A DNA stretch of 5,341 bases from Flavobacterium sp. (GTDB lineage Bacteria > Bacteroidota > Bacteroidia > Flavobacteriales > Flavobacteriaceae), in the NCBI GenBank assembly GCA_024642295.1, contig JAHEBK010000138.1:1-5341 (forward strand), read 5' to 3'. Below, piece by piece: positions 1 through 5,341 of this stretch (position 1 is the first letter of the stretch; each line of letters opens with the position of its first letter). Both the position numbers and the translations under genes were made by a program. The notes under the pieces were generated by a model that ran no database searches, was not told where the DNA came from, and saw nothing but the letters and a program-made list of their open reading frames with translations.

Positions 1-31
1 ACAATAGCAGTAATGTGTTATTTGTTTTCAT
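1..31 (-). CDS. Start of an exported protein, cut by the window edge
   Basis: An ATG at 31-29 on the minus strand opens a frame reading MKTNNTLLLL before the window ends. A lysine followed by a run of leucines is the beginning of a typical signal peptide, and it resembles the start of the neighbouring lipoprotein (MKTNKFSII). It lies downstream of the two DUF4331 genes on the same strand, so it may be a third member of that operon, although a strong hairpin (74-120) intervenes. Its leader contains CAAA repeats. I see no separate promoter between the hairpin and the ATG. Only ten codons are visible, so the product cannot be named. From memory, flavobacterial DUF4331 genes are often followed by a tetratricopeptide-repeat protein; that is a guess here. 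Confidence 0.5.
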   Translation of the reverse strand, partial: MKTNNTLLLL

Positions 32-40
32 AATCAATAG

Positions 41-72
41 TTGTTTGTTTGTATGCTTTGTTTGTTTGTTTG
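41..72. repeat. TTTG/CAAA tetranucleotide microsatellite
   Basis: On the plus strand the tract reads as nearly three TTTG units (41-51), a five-base break (TATGC), then four perfect TTTG units (57-72). On the minus strand it is a CAAA tract in the leader of the partial gene that starts at 31, ending about nine bases before its ATG and starting right after the hairpin at 74-120. Such tracts can change length by replication slippage. Confidence 0.85.
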
Positions 73-73
73 A

Positions 74-120
74 AAAAAAAACAGAGTGAACCATAATTAA
101 TAAAGCACTCTGTTTTTTTT
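74..120 (-). terminator. Intrinsic terminator of the DUF4331 genes
   Basis: A perfect 15-base-pair stem is formed by 74-88 and 106-120, with a 17-base loop. The core is CAGAGTG/CACTCTG, flanked by A8 on one side and T8 on the other. Read on the minus strand it is a GC-containing stem followed by a run of nine Ts, about 14 bases after the stop of the lipoprotein gene. The T8 on the other side makes it usable in both directions. It may be leaky, since another apparent gene starts 43 bases beyond it on the same strand. Confidence 0.85.
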
Positions 121-134
121 AAGAATTCCTTAGT

Positions 135-680
135 CTACCAAGCAGATGCTAAATAAGGAAATGAAGTGCTGAAAGATTTATCATTAGCATTTACATTATC
201 TTTTGTAAGTCCTGGATTAGAAGTACCTGCTGATCCTCCAAAAATCAATAAAAGCTCCACATCAATTACGTCATCAGCTAAGGCTCTACCTGTTAATACA
301 TTCGCTCCGTCGAAGAAAGTAGTTTTTTTATTGGTTGCCACATTCAAAACATCTGTAGCCAATACACCTGTAAAAACAGCTGCCGTATGACCTAATGCAT
401 TAGTGGTATAACCCGAATTTAATGCTAACAATCTCGTTTGAAAAACCGATTGATAACTTGCGCCCATCATAGAAGGAATGGTATTGTTGAAATCATCTTT
501 TGGCTGACCTGAAGCTACAAAAACAGTATTAATAGCGGGTCTACCCATTTGGTCTTGTTGTACATAAGTTCCTGAAAAGTCTGGAGCTTGAGTTCCATTA
601 TCATCATCATTATTACAACTTACAGTTCCCAATGCACAAACTAGTGCAATTGTTATTATAGAAAATTTATTTGTCTTCAT
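135..680 (-). CDS. Lipoprotein carrying the C-terminal part of a DUF4331 domain
   Basis: This 181-residue protein starts with a lipoprotein signal: MKTNK, a hydrophobic stretch (7-20), and a cysteine at 22 in the context TVSC. The cysteine is followed by NNDDDN, an acidic stretch resembling the Bacteroidota lipoprotein export signal, so surface exposure is plausible. The rest matches, from memory, the distal part of DUF4331 proteins: QMGRPAINTVF (44-54), the TGRALADDVIDVEL segment (130-143) and a NANDKSFSTSFPYLA ending (164-178). The N-terminal part of that domain (the HIDAP and GPRDDPFFFDL motifs) is absent here and is encoded by the gene just upstream, 34 bases away on the same strand. Full DUF4331 proteins carry both parts in one chain, so the two products may assemble or act together outside the cytoplasm. 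The biochemical role of the family is unknown to me. The start is set by the signal peptide; the leader is A/T-rich with no Shine-Dalgarno. The stop is TAG. Confidence 0.85.
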   Translation of the reverse strand: MKTNKFSIITIALVCALGTVSCNNDDDNGTQAPDFSGTYVQQDQMGRPAINTVFVASGQPKDDFNNTIPSMMGASYQSVFQTRLLALNSGYTTNALGHTAAVFTGVLATDVLNVATNKKTTFFDGANVLTGRALADDVIDVELLLIFGGSAGTSNPGLTKDNVNANDKSFSTSFPYLASAW

Positions 681-714
681 AATTTCTTATTTTTTTAGAA
701 TTTAAATCGATTAC

Positions 715-1365
715 TTATTGTTTTTTCTTAGTTTCAACCCAAGTGTTTAATGTAGTTGCTGAACCTAATTTAGATTTTGGTACTTCAATAACTACAGAAA
801 GCACATTAGTTCCTGCGAATGTATCTGTACCAACTGCTTTAAATCCTGTAGCTGTCCCTCCAAGAATTGCTTGGTATTGCCCTAAATCAAAAAAGAAAGG
901 ATCGTCTCTTGGTCCTGCAAAAAATTTCATTCCATTTTCATTTGAAATAATTGCTGACTGACCGTATTTAGAAATTTCAACACTACCTGAAGCTTGAGTA
1001 GTACTTATGGTACTTGATTTCCCTTTTACTGATGGAGCATATGGCCCAAAGAAATACATTTTATCTCCTTTACGAACGGCTTGAATTACTAAATCTTCAA
1101 CATTGTCTCCTGTATTGTCAATGTTTACTTCGATCATCACATTCTCATTAAAACTTGCTGCACCCGTTGCATTAGGACTTAATAATCCTTGGGTGTTTAC
1201 TGCAAATACTAAATTGTTAGTGTCTTGTCCTTGGAAAGCGTAATAATCAGTGATATCTGATGCGTTTCCTGTTACTGATGGCGCATCGATATGATCCGCT
1301 GCTACTAATGTTAAACCCGTAACCGCCAAAAGCGATAGGCCTAAAATAATTTTTGTCTTTTTCAT
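715..1365 (-). CDS. Secreted protein carrying the N-terminal part of a DUF4331 domain
   Basis: This 216-residue protein has a Sec signal peptide (MKKTK, then hydrophobic 6-21) with a likely cleavage after VAA at 23, so the mature chain begins DHIDAPSV. That motif, DITDYYAF (37-44), AGPRDDPFFFDL (150-161) and the segment TFAGTNVLSVVIEVPKSKL (182-200) are hallmarks of the front half of DUF4331 proteins. The chain ends soon after, at NTWVETKKKQ, where a full-length family member would continue into the GRPAINT segment. Here that continuation is a separate lipoprotein 34 bases downstream, and the two are almost certainly co-transcribed. No lipobox is present, so this half is predicted to be periplasmic or secreted unless held by its partner. 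No enzymatic motif can be recognised and the function is unknown. An ECF-type promoter candidate lies 32-59 bases upstream, and the divergent neighbours are a sigma factor and its anti-sigma factor. Confidence 0.87.
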   Translation of the reverse strand: MKKTKIILGLSLLAVTGLTLVAADHIDAPSVTGNASDITDYYAFQGQDTNNLVFAVNTQGLLSPNATGAASFNENVMIEVNIDNTGDNVEDLVIQAVRKGDKMYFFGPYAPSVKGKSSTISTTQASGSVEISKYGQSAIISNENGMKFFAGPRDDPFFFDLGQYQAILGGTATGFKAVGTDTFAGTNVLSVVIEVPKSKLGSATTLNTWVETKKKQ

Positions 1366-1396
1366 TTTGTAAAATTTTAAAGGTTATATTAGGATT

Positions 1397-1424
1397 TACG
1401 GGAACGGATGTCTTTTGGTTTTAA
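1397..1424 (-). promoter_or_regulatory. Candidate ECF-type promoter for the DUF4331 genes
   Basis: Read on the minus strand, TTAAAACC (1424-1417) is followed by exactly 16 bases and then CGTAAAT (1400-1394). An AAC-containing -35 and a CGT-containing -10 separated by about 16 bases is the general layout of ECF sigma promoters. It would start transcription near 1390 and give a leader of about 25 bases before the ATG at 1365. No TAnnTTTG box of the housekeeping type is seen in the same place. The natural candidate regulator is the sigma factor encoded divergently at 1798. This is inferred from pattern only. Confidence 0.45.
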
Positions 1425-1767
1425 AAAAAGCATGAAAAATAAAAATAAACCACAACTAGTTGATTTACAATCTATTAAATTGAAGTTTTTTTTAATAAAT
1501 ATCTTTATAAAATACCTAATTGTATTAAACATAGAAGCAGTCTGCCCTAATGTAAAGGTCCTGAAACTTCAGAAGATCAAAAGCTGAAAGAAATAAGGTT
1601 CATGACCATGAAGAAGCGAACTCCAATGTCTTGCTAATGGTACGTCCAAAAAAAAAGTTGGAATCAAAACCATTTTAAGATAGCTTACTCGTTAGTAAAA
1701 CGAATTACACCCATCGAATGCTGAATCATTTATTTGTTAAATAACCTCATTTGTAAATAAGTTTCTA

Positions 1768-1775
1768 TAAGTTTG
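1768..1775 (+). promoter_or_regulatory. Candidate housekeeping -7 box for the sigma/anti-sigma operon
   Basis: TAAGTTTG matches the TAnnTTTG -7 consensus of Bacteroidota primary-sigma promoters and lies 22 bases before the sigma factor ATG. A TTG at 1751-1753 would give a spacer of only 14 bases, shorter than the usual 17-23, so the -33 element is not convincing. The box suggests basal expression of the pair independent of the ECF sigma factor itself. Confidence 0.35.
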
Positions 1776-1797
1776 TAATACATAAATAGATACCATT

Positions 1798-2328
1798 ATG
1801 ACCCAGGAAGAGTTATTAGTTTTAATTTATAAAAAAGACGCAAAAGCTTTTACACATCTTTATGATATGTATTCCAAAAGCCTATTTGCAGTTATAAATG
1901 TACTTGTGAAAAATACCGAAGAAGCCGAAGATGTGCTACAAGATGTATTTGTTAAGATTTGGAAAAACATCGATTCCTATAATGAGAGTAAAGGTCGTTT
2001 TTACACTTGGATTCTTAATATTGCTAGAAATACTTCCATTGATAAGTTGCGTTCTAAAAACTTTAACAATAGTCAAAAAAACCTTTCTTCCGATAATTTC
2101 GTAAATCTATTAGATGACAGCACTAAACTGACAAACAAAGTAGACACTATAGGAATTCATGAGTTTGTCAAAAGGTTAAAACCAAAGTGCATCCAAATAA
2201 TTGATTTACTGTTTTTTAAAGGGTACACCCAACAGGAAGCTGCAGAAGAATTGGCTATTCCTTTAGGAACAGTAAAAACACACAATAGGAATTGTATAAA
2301 TGATTTAAGAACCTATTTGAAAGTATAA
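1798..2328 (+). CDS. RNA polymerase sigma factor, ECF subfamily
   Basis: This 176-residue protein has the two-domain build and usual length of an extracytoplasmic-function sigma factor. Sigma region 2 covers about 15-85, with AEDVLQDVFVKIWKNID (43-59) as the core-binding/-10 region and RFYTWILNIARNTSIDKLR (67-85) as the rest of it. A variable linker (86-120) follows. Sigma region 4 (about 122-174) has the helix-turn-helix GYTQQEAAEELAIPLGTVKTH (142-162) that reads the -35 element. There is no extra C-terminal domain. It would direct core RNA polymerase to a small set of promoters, probably including that of the divergent DUF4331 genes. The next gene, its anti-sigma factor, overlaps by one base (TAATG), indicating translational coupling and a balanced ratio. 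The ATG at 1798 gives a normal N-terminus; upstream DNA is A/T-rich without a Shine-Dalgarno. A specific gene symbol is not justified. Confidence 0.95.
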   Translation: MTQEELLVLIYKKDAKAFTHLYDMYSKSLFAVINVLVKNTEEAEDVLQDVFVKIWKNIDSYNESKGRFYTWILNIARNTSIDKLRSKNFNNSQKNLSSDNFVNLLDDSTKLTNKVDTIGIHEFVKRLKPKCIQIIDLLFFKGYTQQEAAEELAIPLGTVKTHNRNCINDLRTYLKV

Positions 2329-3116
2329 TGGAAAATAAAGAATATATAGAATCAGGAATTTTAGAACTCTACGTTTACGGCTTACTTAGTGAGTCTGAAA
2401 ACGAAGAGATTGCTAATCGTGCCAAAAATGATCCCGAAATACAAGCCGAAATCGTTGCTATAGAAAAATCAATCATTGCATTATCATCGAGTTTTTCACC
2501 TTTTAACTCTGTGGGTAATTATGAACGCATTAAAGAGAAATTAGACTTAAACTCAAGTTCTAAAGTAATTGAATTAGAACCTCGTAGCAATATTTCACAA
2601 TACATGGGTTGGGCTGCTGCCGTTTTATTACTAATAGGTGTTGGTTTTATGTACAACCAACTTACTGTTACGACGAATCAAGTAGTAAATGTGGAGACAG
2701 AAAAATCTAAAATTGAAAAAGAGTTAAACAGTTTAACAATAGAAAACAAAGCTATTGAATCTAGTTTAGCTATTATTAGAGATGTCAACACAACAGTTGT
2801 GGCATTGGGTGGTCAAGCAGTTGCCCCAGAGTCCTTTGCAAAAGTATATTGGAATAAAGAAAGTCAAAAAGTATATATAGATGCTTCCGGATTACCAGAA
2901 CCTCCAAAAGGAATGGTATACCAAGTTTGGTCTTTAACTTTAAATCCGCTTACGCCAACAAGTATTGGTTTATTGGATAATTTCACTGCAAACAACCAAC
3001 GCTTCTTTGCTATGAATGCTATTATTAATGCAGAAGCTTTTGGAATTACATTGGAGCCAGCTGGTGGAAGTGTAACCCCAACCATGGAACAATTGTATAC
3101 CCTAGGAAAAGTATAA
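2328..3116 (+). CDS. Membrane-anchored anti-sigma factor, RskA family
   Basis: This 262-residue protein has three parts. The cytoplasmic N-terminal part (1-90) begins YIESGILELYVYGLLSESE (6-24), the helical anti-sigma segment seen in RskA-like proteins; the protein contains no cysteine, so it is not a zinc-type (ZAS) redox sensor. One transmembrane helix lies at about 93-112 (MGWAAAVLLLIGVGFMY). Outside the membrane there is a likely short coiled coil (about 115-150), then the RskA C-terminal domain (about 168-262), with AKVYWNKESQKVYIDASGLP, GMVYQVWSL and FGITLEPAGGSVTPT as recognisable pieces. It is expected to hold the upstream sigma factor inactive at the inner membrane and release it after an extracytoplasmic signal, usually through proteolysis. 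Its ATG overlaps the sigma stop by one base. In mycobacteria the related SigK/RskA pair controls secreted antigens, a parallel to the exported DUF4331 genes here. The signal is unknown. Confidence 0.92.
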   Translation: MENKEYIESGILELYVYGLLSESENEEIANRAKNDPEIQAEIVAIEKSIIALSSSFSPFNSVGNYERIKEKLDLNSSSKVIELEPRSNISQYMGWAAAVLLLIGVGFMYNQLTVTTNQVVNVETEKSKIEKELNSLTIENKAIESSLAIIRDVNTTVVALGGQAVAPESFAKVYWNKESQKVYIDASGLPEPPKGMVYQVWSLTLNPLTPTSIGLLDNFTANNQRFFAMNAIINAEAFGITLEPAGGSVTPTMEQLYTLGKV

Positions 3117-3156
3117 TTACATCCTAACTATTTACTATTAGAAGCAATAAAATCTT

Positions 3157-3216
3157 ATCTACTAAGAAATTAAGAATTCAATGTCAAATGAAACTTAATT
3201 TCTTAGTGGATTTTTT
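3157..3216 (+). terminator. Terminator after the anti-sigma gene, between convergent genes
   Basis: Bases 3157-3174 pair with 3194-3211 to give an 18-base-pair stem (one G-T pair) that includes the perfect 14-mer ACTAAGAAATTAAG and its complement. The loop is 19 bases. T6 (3211-3216) follows on the plus strand, overlapping the end of the stem. The structure lies 40 bases after the anti-sigma stop. It is also downstream of the minus-strand gene ending at 3258, where the exit sequence is only moderately T-rich, so it may serve both directions. Confidence 0.85.
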
Positions 3217-3257
3217 ATTTGTGGTAATGTACTTTCGGTTTTGCGAAAGCATAAAAC

Positions 3258-4055
3258 TTATTTCTCTAAATTACGATGCAACATTTTAAAGTAGGCAAAC
3301 GCTTTTAAAAGTCGGGTTCCGTACCAAGAAAACATTTCACCATCGACCAAAACAATTTGAGCTTTCGGTAAAATGGGTTGCATTTCATAAGCCTCTTCTT
3401 TTTTGAAAGGATAGGGCTCTGAGGACAACAATAGTAATTCAGGTTGGGAATATTGAAGTTGTTCTAAGGTTACTTCAGGATATCGAGGGGTATCATCACA
3501 AACGTTTTTAAAATGATTGAGTTGCAGTAATTCATTGATATAATTGTGAGAACCCGCCACCATATAGGGATTTTTCCAAATAAAATAAGCGACTCTCTGG
3601 ATTGGTTTCTCCTTTATAAATTGCTGAAAATCACTCAAGGCAAAAGCTAATTTGTCGTTCCATTTACGAGCTTCGGTACGGCGATTGAAGAGTTGTCCAA
3701 AGTCGGATATCATTTTGAAATTGTCTTCAATAGTGTGAATATCAGTTACCCAAACAGGACAAATTTCACTTAGTTTTACAACTATTTCTTTGGTATTTTC
3801 TTCTTTGTTGCAAATGATTATATCAGGTTCTAATAGGCGGATTTTTTCATAATGCACTTTCTTAGTCCCTCCTACTTTCGTTTTAGTAGGCTTAAAATGA
3901 TAGGGATGCACACAAAACTTAGTAATCCCAATGATATTGGCTTCTAAACCTAAATCATACAACAATTCCGTTTGTGAAGGAACAAGCGAAATAATTCGTT
4001 TTGGTACAGTTTCAAAAGTATGTGTGTTTCCGAGTTGGTCGACGAATGTTTTCAT
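3258..4055 (-). CDS. Class III (BtuF/TroA-like) binding protein without a signal peptide
   Basis: This 265-residue protein matches the helical-backbone substrate-binding family that binds cobalamin, haem or ferric siderophores for ABC importers. The first lobe has PKRIISLVPSQTELLYDLGL (18-37), KVGGTKKVHYEKIRLLEPD (60-78) and the strand IIICNKEE (79-86). A long linking helix follows (about 110-147). The second lobe has RVAYFIWKNPYMVAGSHNYI (154-173), TPRYPEVTLEQLQYSQPELLLL (189-210) and DGEMFSWYGTRLLKAFAYF (238-256). Length is near that of mature BtuF-type domains. It starts directly with MKTFVDQLG, with no hydrophobic leader, and the codon two before the ATG is a stop (TAG), so a secreted form cannot be made from this frame. 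It is therefore predicted to stay in the cytoplasm, unusual for a transport receptor; no permease or ATPase gene is nearby. It could bind a corrinoid or metal complex inside the cell. The substrate cannot be decided from sequence. Confidence 0.85.
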   Translation of the reverse strand: MKTFVDQLGNTHTFETVPKRIISLVPSQTELLYDLGLEANIIGITKFCVHPYHFKPTKTKVGGTKKVHYEKIRLLEPDIIICNKEENTKEIVVKLSEICPVWVTDIHTIEDNFKMISDFGQLFNRRTEARKWNDKLAFALSDFQQFIKEKPIQRVAYFIWKNPYMVAGSHNYINELLQLNHFKNVCDDTPRYPEVTLEQLQYSQPELLLLSSEPYPFKKEEAYEMQPILPKAQIVLVDGEMFSWYGTRLLKAFAYFKMLHRNLEK

Positions 4056-4067
4056 AGGCTATTTAAA

Positions 4068-4107
4068 CACAAAGGACACTAAGCCTTCACTAAGTGCACA
4101 AAGTTTT
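4068..4107. repeat. CACWAAG heptamer array
   Basis: Four copies of CAC(A/T)AAG start at 4068, 4077, 4088 and 4097, so the spacing is 9, 11 and 9 bases. They form two tandem units of 20 bases (4068-4087 and 4088-4107), the first ordered CACAAAG-CACTAAG and the second CACTAAG-CACAAAG. On the minus strand this reads CTTTGTG/CTTAGTG and ends 12 bases before the ATG of the binding-protein gene. From memory, similar CTTTGTG/CTTAGTG strings are scattered in intergenic DNA of many environmental bacteria with no settled role. Confidence 0.7.
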
Positions 4108-4211
4108 AAAAAAAGGATAATCGGTTAATTGTTTAAATGGTTAGCATTCCGACAATTTGACCCGTGTATTTATTCAATTAATCAAATAATGATTCGTCAA
4201 TTACCCATTCC

Positions 4212-5039
4212 TTAAACTAATAACGCCGCCATTTCCTGTTGCATTTTCAAAGCCTCAGCTCTTGCTTTTTCGGCAAAATCTTGTCCTTTCGAAGCATATA
4301 TAATGCCGCGAGACGAATTAATTAACAAACCTACTTTATCATTCATTCCGTATTTACAAACTTCTGATAGACTTCCTCCTTGTGCTCCTACTCCAGGAAC
4401 TAGCAGGAAACTATCCGGAACAATTTTTCGAATTTCTGTAAAATATTCTGCTTTAGTAGCCCCAACTACATACATTAAGTTTTGGCTGTTTTTCCATGTT
4501 TTGGAAGTCTCCAATACTTGTTTGTACAATTCTTTAGCTTCGCCTTGGGTACCAGCTACATTTAATGTTTGAAAGTCAAAAGCACCTTCGTTAGACGTTA
4601 AAGCCAACATAATGGTATGTTTGTTTTCAAAAGCCAAGAACGGCTCTACCGAATCTTTCCCCATATAGGGTGCGACAGTGACACTATCAAAGTTCAAATC
4701 TTCAAAAAAAGCTTTGGCATACATCGAAGAAGTATTCCCAATATCCCCGCGTTTAGCATCGGCGATCGTAAAGACATTTGGGTAATTTTCGTTGATATAA
4801 TTGATGGTTTTTTGCAATGACATCCAACCTTTGATTCCATAAGCTTCAAAAAAAGCGGTATTGGGTTTATACGACACACACAAATCATGGGTTGCATCAA
4901 TAATCGCTTTGTTAAATTCAAAAATAGGATCTTCGAGTGCTAATAAATGTTCTGGAATTTTATTCAAATCGACATCTAAGCCTACGCATAGAAATGATTT
5001 TTTAAGCTGAATTTGATTGTAAAGTTCTTGTGTAGTCAT
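4212..5039 (-). CDS. pyrF: Orotidine-5'-phosphate decarboxylase
   Basis: This enzyme decarboxylates orotidine 5'-monophosphate to UMP, the last step of de novo pyrimidine synthesis, in the cytoplasm. The 275-residue length and sequence fit the longer form of PyrF common in Bacteroidota, actinobacteria and others, rather than the roughly 230-residue enterobacterial form. Diagnostic pieces are FLCVGLDVD (16-24) at the first barrel strand, [13 protein letters not shown] (56-68), and the catalytic [11 protein letters not shown] (94-104) with Asp94, Lys96 and Asp99. [11 protein letters not shown] (120-130), [10 protein letters not shown] (213-222) and [11 protein letters not shown] (240-250) complete the barrel and supply phosphate-binding residues, including Arg244. 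All key residues are present and the gene looks intact. The ATG at 5039 gives the normal N-terminus ([10 protein letters not shown]). A TAnnTTTG box 20 bases upstream suggests its own promoter. The next gene on the same strand begins 156 bases downstream, so co-transcription is possible but not required. Confidence 0.97.
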   Translation of the reverse strand: MTTQELYNQIQLKKSFLCVGLDVDLNKIPEHLLALEDPIFEFNKAIIDATHDLCVSYKPNTAFFEAYGIKGWMSLQKTINYINENYPNVFTIADAKRGDIGNTSSMYAKAFFEDLNFDSVTVAPYMGKDSVEPFLAFENKHTIMLALTSNEGAFDFQTLNVAGTQGEAKELYKQVLETSKTWKNSQNLMYVVGATKAEYFTEIRKIVPDSFLLVPGVGAQGGSLSEVCKYGMNDKVGLLINSSRGIIYASKGQDFAEKARAEALKMQQEMAALLV

Positions 5040-5341
5040 CTGTTGTTTGATTCTCGGGCAAATTTACAAACTAGAATTTTAAAAAACTTGGAATTTTACA
5101 ATAATCCTAAAAAATTATATAAGGCATTTTCTGACTACATACAATATCTTTGGAAATTATCGGTCTTTTTGGAAAAACTGAAATAAAAACAGATAAATCA
5201 AAATGCAAAATCGCCAATTGGATTACTGATTTGAAATTCATTTTTTGGAAACATCAAAGAACGGTCTCCAAAAAAATATAATCCTTAAATTTATAGGAAC
5301 TATTTCTATTGAACGTTTACTAAAAAAAATGAGGTCTTTTC
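5040..5341. other. Region upstream of pyrF without a confident gene
   Basis: These 302 bases contain the pyrF promoter box (5059-5066). On the plus strand there is a 48-codon stretch free of stops (5135-5278, stop TAA 5279-5281) that lacks an ATG; its translation includes GLFGKTEIKTDKSKCKIANW and I do not recognise it. A plus-strand TAnnTTTG match (TATCTTTG, 5145-5152) has no good -33 partner. An ATG at 5329 (reading MRSF) could open a gene beyond the right edge, but four codons are not enough to call one. Confidence 0.5.
5059..5066 (-). promoter_or_regulatory. Candidate -7 box of the pyrF promoter
   Basis: On the minus strand TAAATTTG (5066 to 5059) matches the Bacteroidota TAnnTTTG consensus and lies 20 bases before the pyrF ATG, implying a very short leader. 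I do not see a clear TTG at the expected 17-23 base spacing upstream, so only the -7 element is supported. Confidence 0.4.

Larger units (their letters stand above)
1366..1797. other. Divergent intergenic region between DUF4331 genes and sigma factor
   Basis: These 432 bases separate the two divergent operons. The left end holds the ECF-type promoter candidate for the DUF4331 genes (1397-1424). The right end holds a TAnnTTTG box for the sigma gene (1768-1775). Between them, 1420-1540 is very A/T-rich. The stretch from about 1545 to 1675 is richer in G and C, contains small inverted repeats (CTGAA-AC-TTCAG at 1561-1572, TTCATG-AC-CATGAA at 1599-1612), and has a stop-free but startless run of about 37 codons ending near 1676. 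No tRNA, convincing gene or insertion sequence is seen. Confidence 0.6.

Noticed and set aside
166..390. Plus-strand open frame of 74 codons inside the lipoprotein gene
   Set aside because: It lies wholly within the well-supported minus-strand DUF4331 lipoprotein gene and its translation shows no family features.
1400..1406. Plus-strand GGGAACG as a sigma-E-like -35 facing the sigma gene
   Set aside because: No suitable -10 follows at the expected distance, and the same bases are better explained as part of the minus-strand promoter candidate.
1668..1693. AACC-N18-CGTT upstream of the sigma gene as a self-activation promoter
   Set aside because: The spacer is 18 rather than the 16 seen before the DUF4331 genes, and the site is over 100 bases from the sigma start; such short motifs occur by chance.
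4100..4211. Terminator after pyrF
   Set aside because: Only an imperfect pairing (around 4123-4133 with 4152-4164) could be found, with mismatches and no clean T-run, so no terminator was called.
4303..4572. Plus-strand open frame of 89 codons inside pyrF
   Set aside because: It is antisense to an intact, highly conserved pyrF and has no recognisable product.
1..5341. CRISPR array, tRNA/rRNA genes, transposase or phage genes
   Set aside because: No spaced direct repeats of CRISPR type, cloverleaf-like sequences or mobile-element proteins were seen on either strand.

Overview
The window looks like a chromosomal segment of a flavobacterium or close relative in the Bacteroidota. The support is strongly AT-rich DNA, near absence of Shine-Dalgarno sequences with A/T-rich leaders before the starts, TAnnTTTG-type -7 boxes, a lipoprotein with an acidic stretch just after its cysteine, and protein sequences typical of that group.

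Left part (1-1365, minus strand): an apparent operon for exported proteins. The first gene (1365-715) encodes a signal-peptide protein equal to the N-terminal part of a DUF4331 domain. The second (680-135) encodes a short lipoprotein equal to the C-terminal part of the same domain. A strong hairpin (74-120) follows. A third exported protein then seems to begin at position 31 and run off the left edge; its leader holds a CAAA tetranucleotide repeat.

Middle (1366-3116): a 432-base divergent intergenic region, then on the plus strand an ECF sigma factor and a membrane-anchored RskA-type anti-sigma factor, overlapping by one base (TAATG). An AACC-N16-CGTA element just upstream of the DUF4331 genes looks like an ECF-type promoter. 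The simplest model is that the sigma/anti-sigma pair controls the divergent exported DUF4331 genes. A long stem (3157-3211) followed by T6 terminates the pair and also lies between convergent genes.

Right part (3258-5341): two minus-strand genes. One is a class III (BtuF/TroA-like) metal/cobalamin-type binding protein with no signal peptide, and an in-frame stop just upstream excludes a longer form. The other is pyrF, orotidine-5'-phosphate decarboxylase of the 275-residue type. Between them is a small array of CACWAAG heptamers. The last 302 bases hold a likely pyrF promoter box and no confident gene.

The most notable feature is the split DUF4331 pair beside its probable sigma/anti-sigma switch. 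The function of DUF4331 is not known to me, so the module is described by architecture, not by activity.
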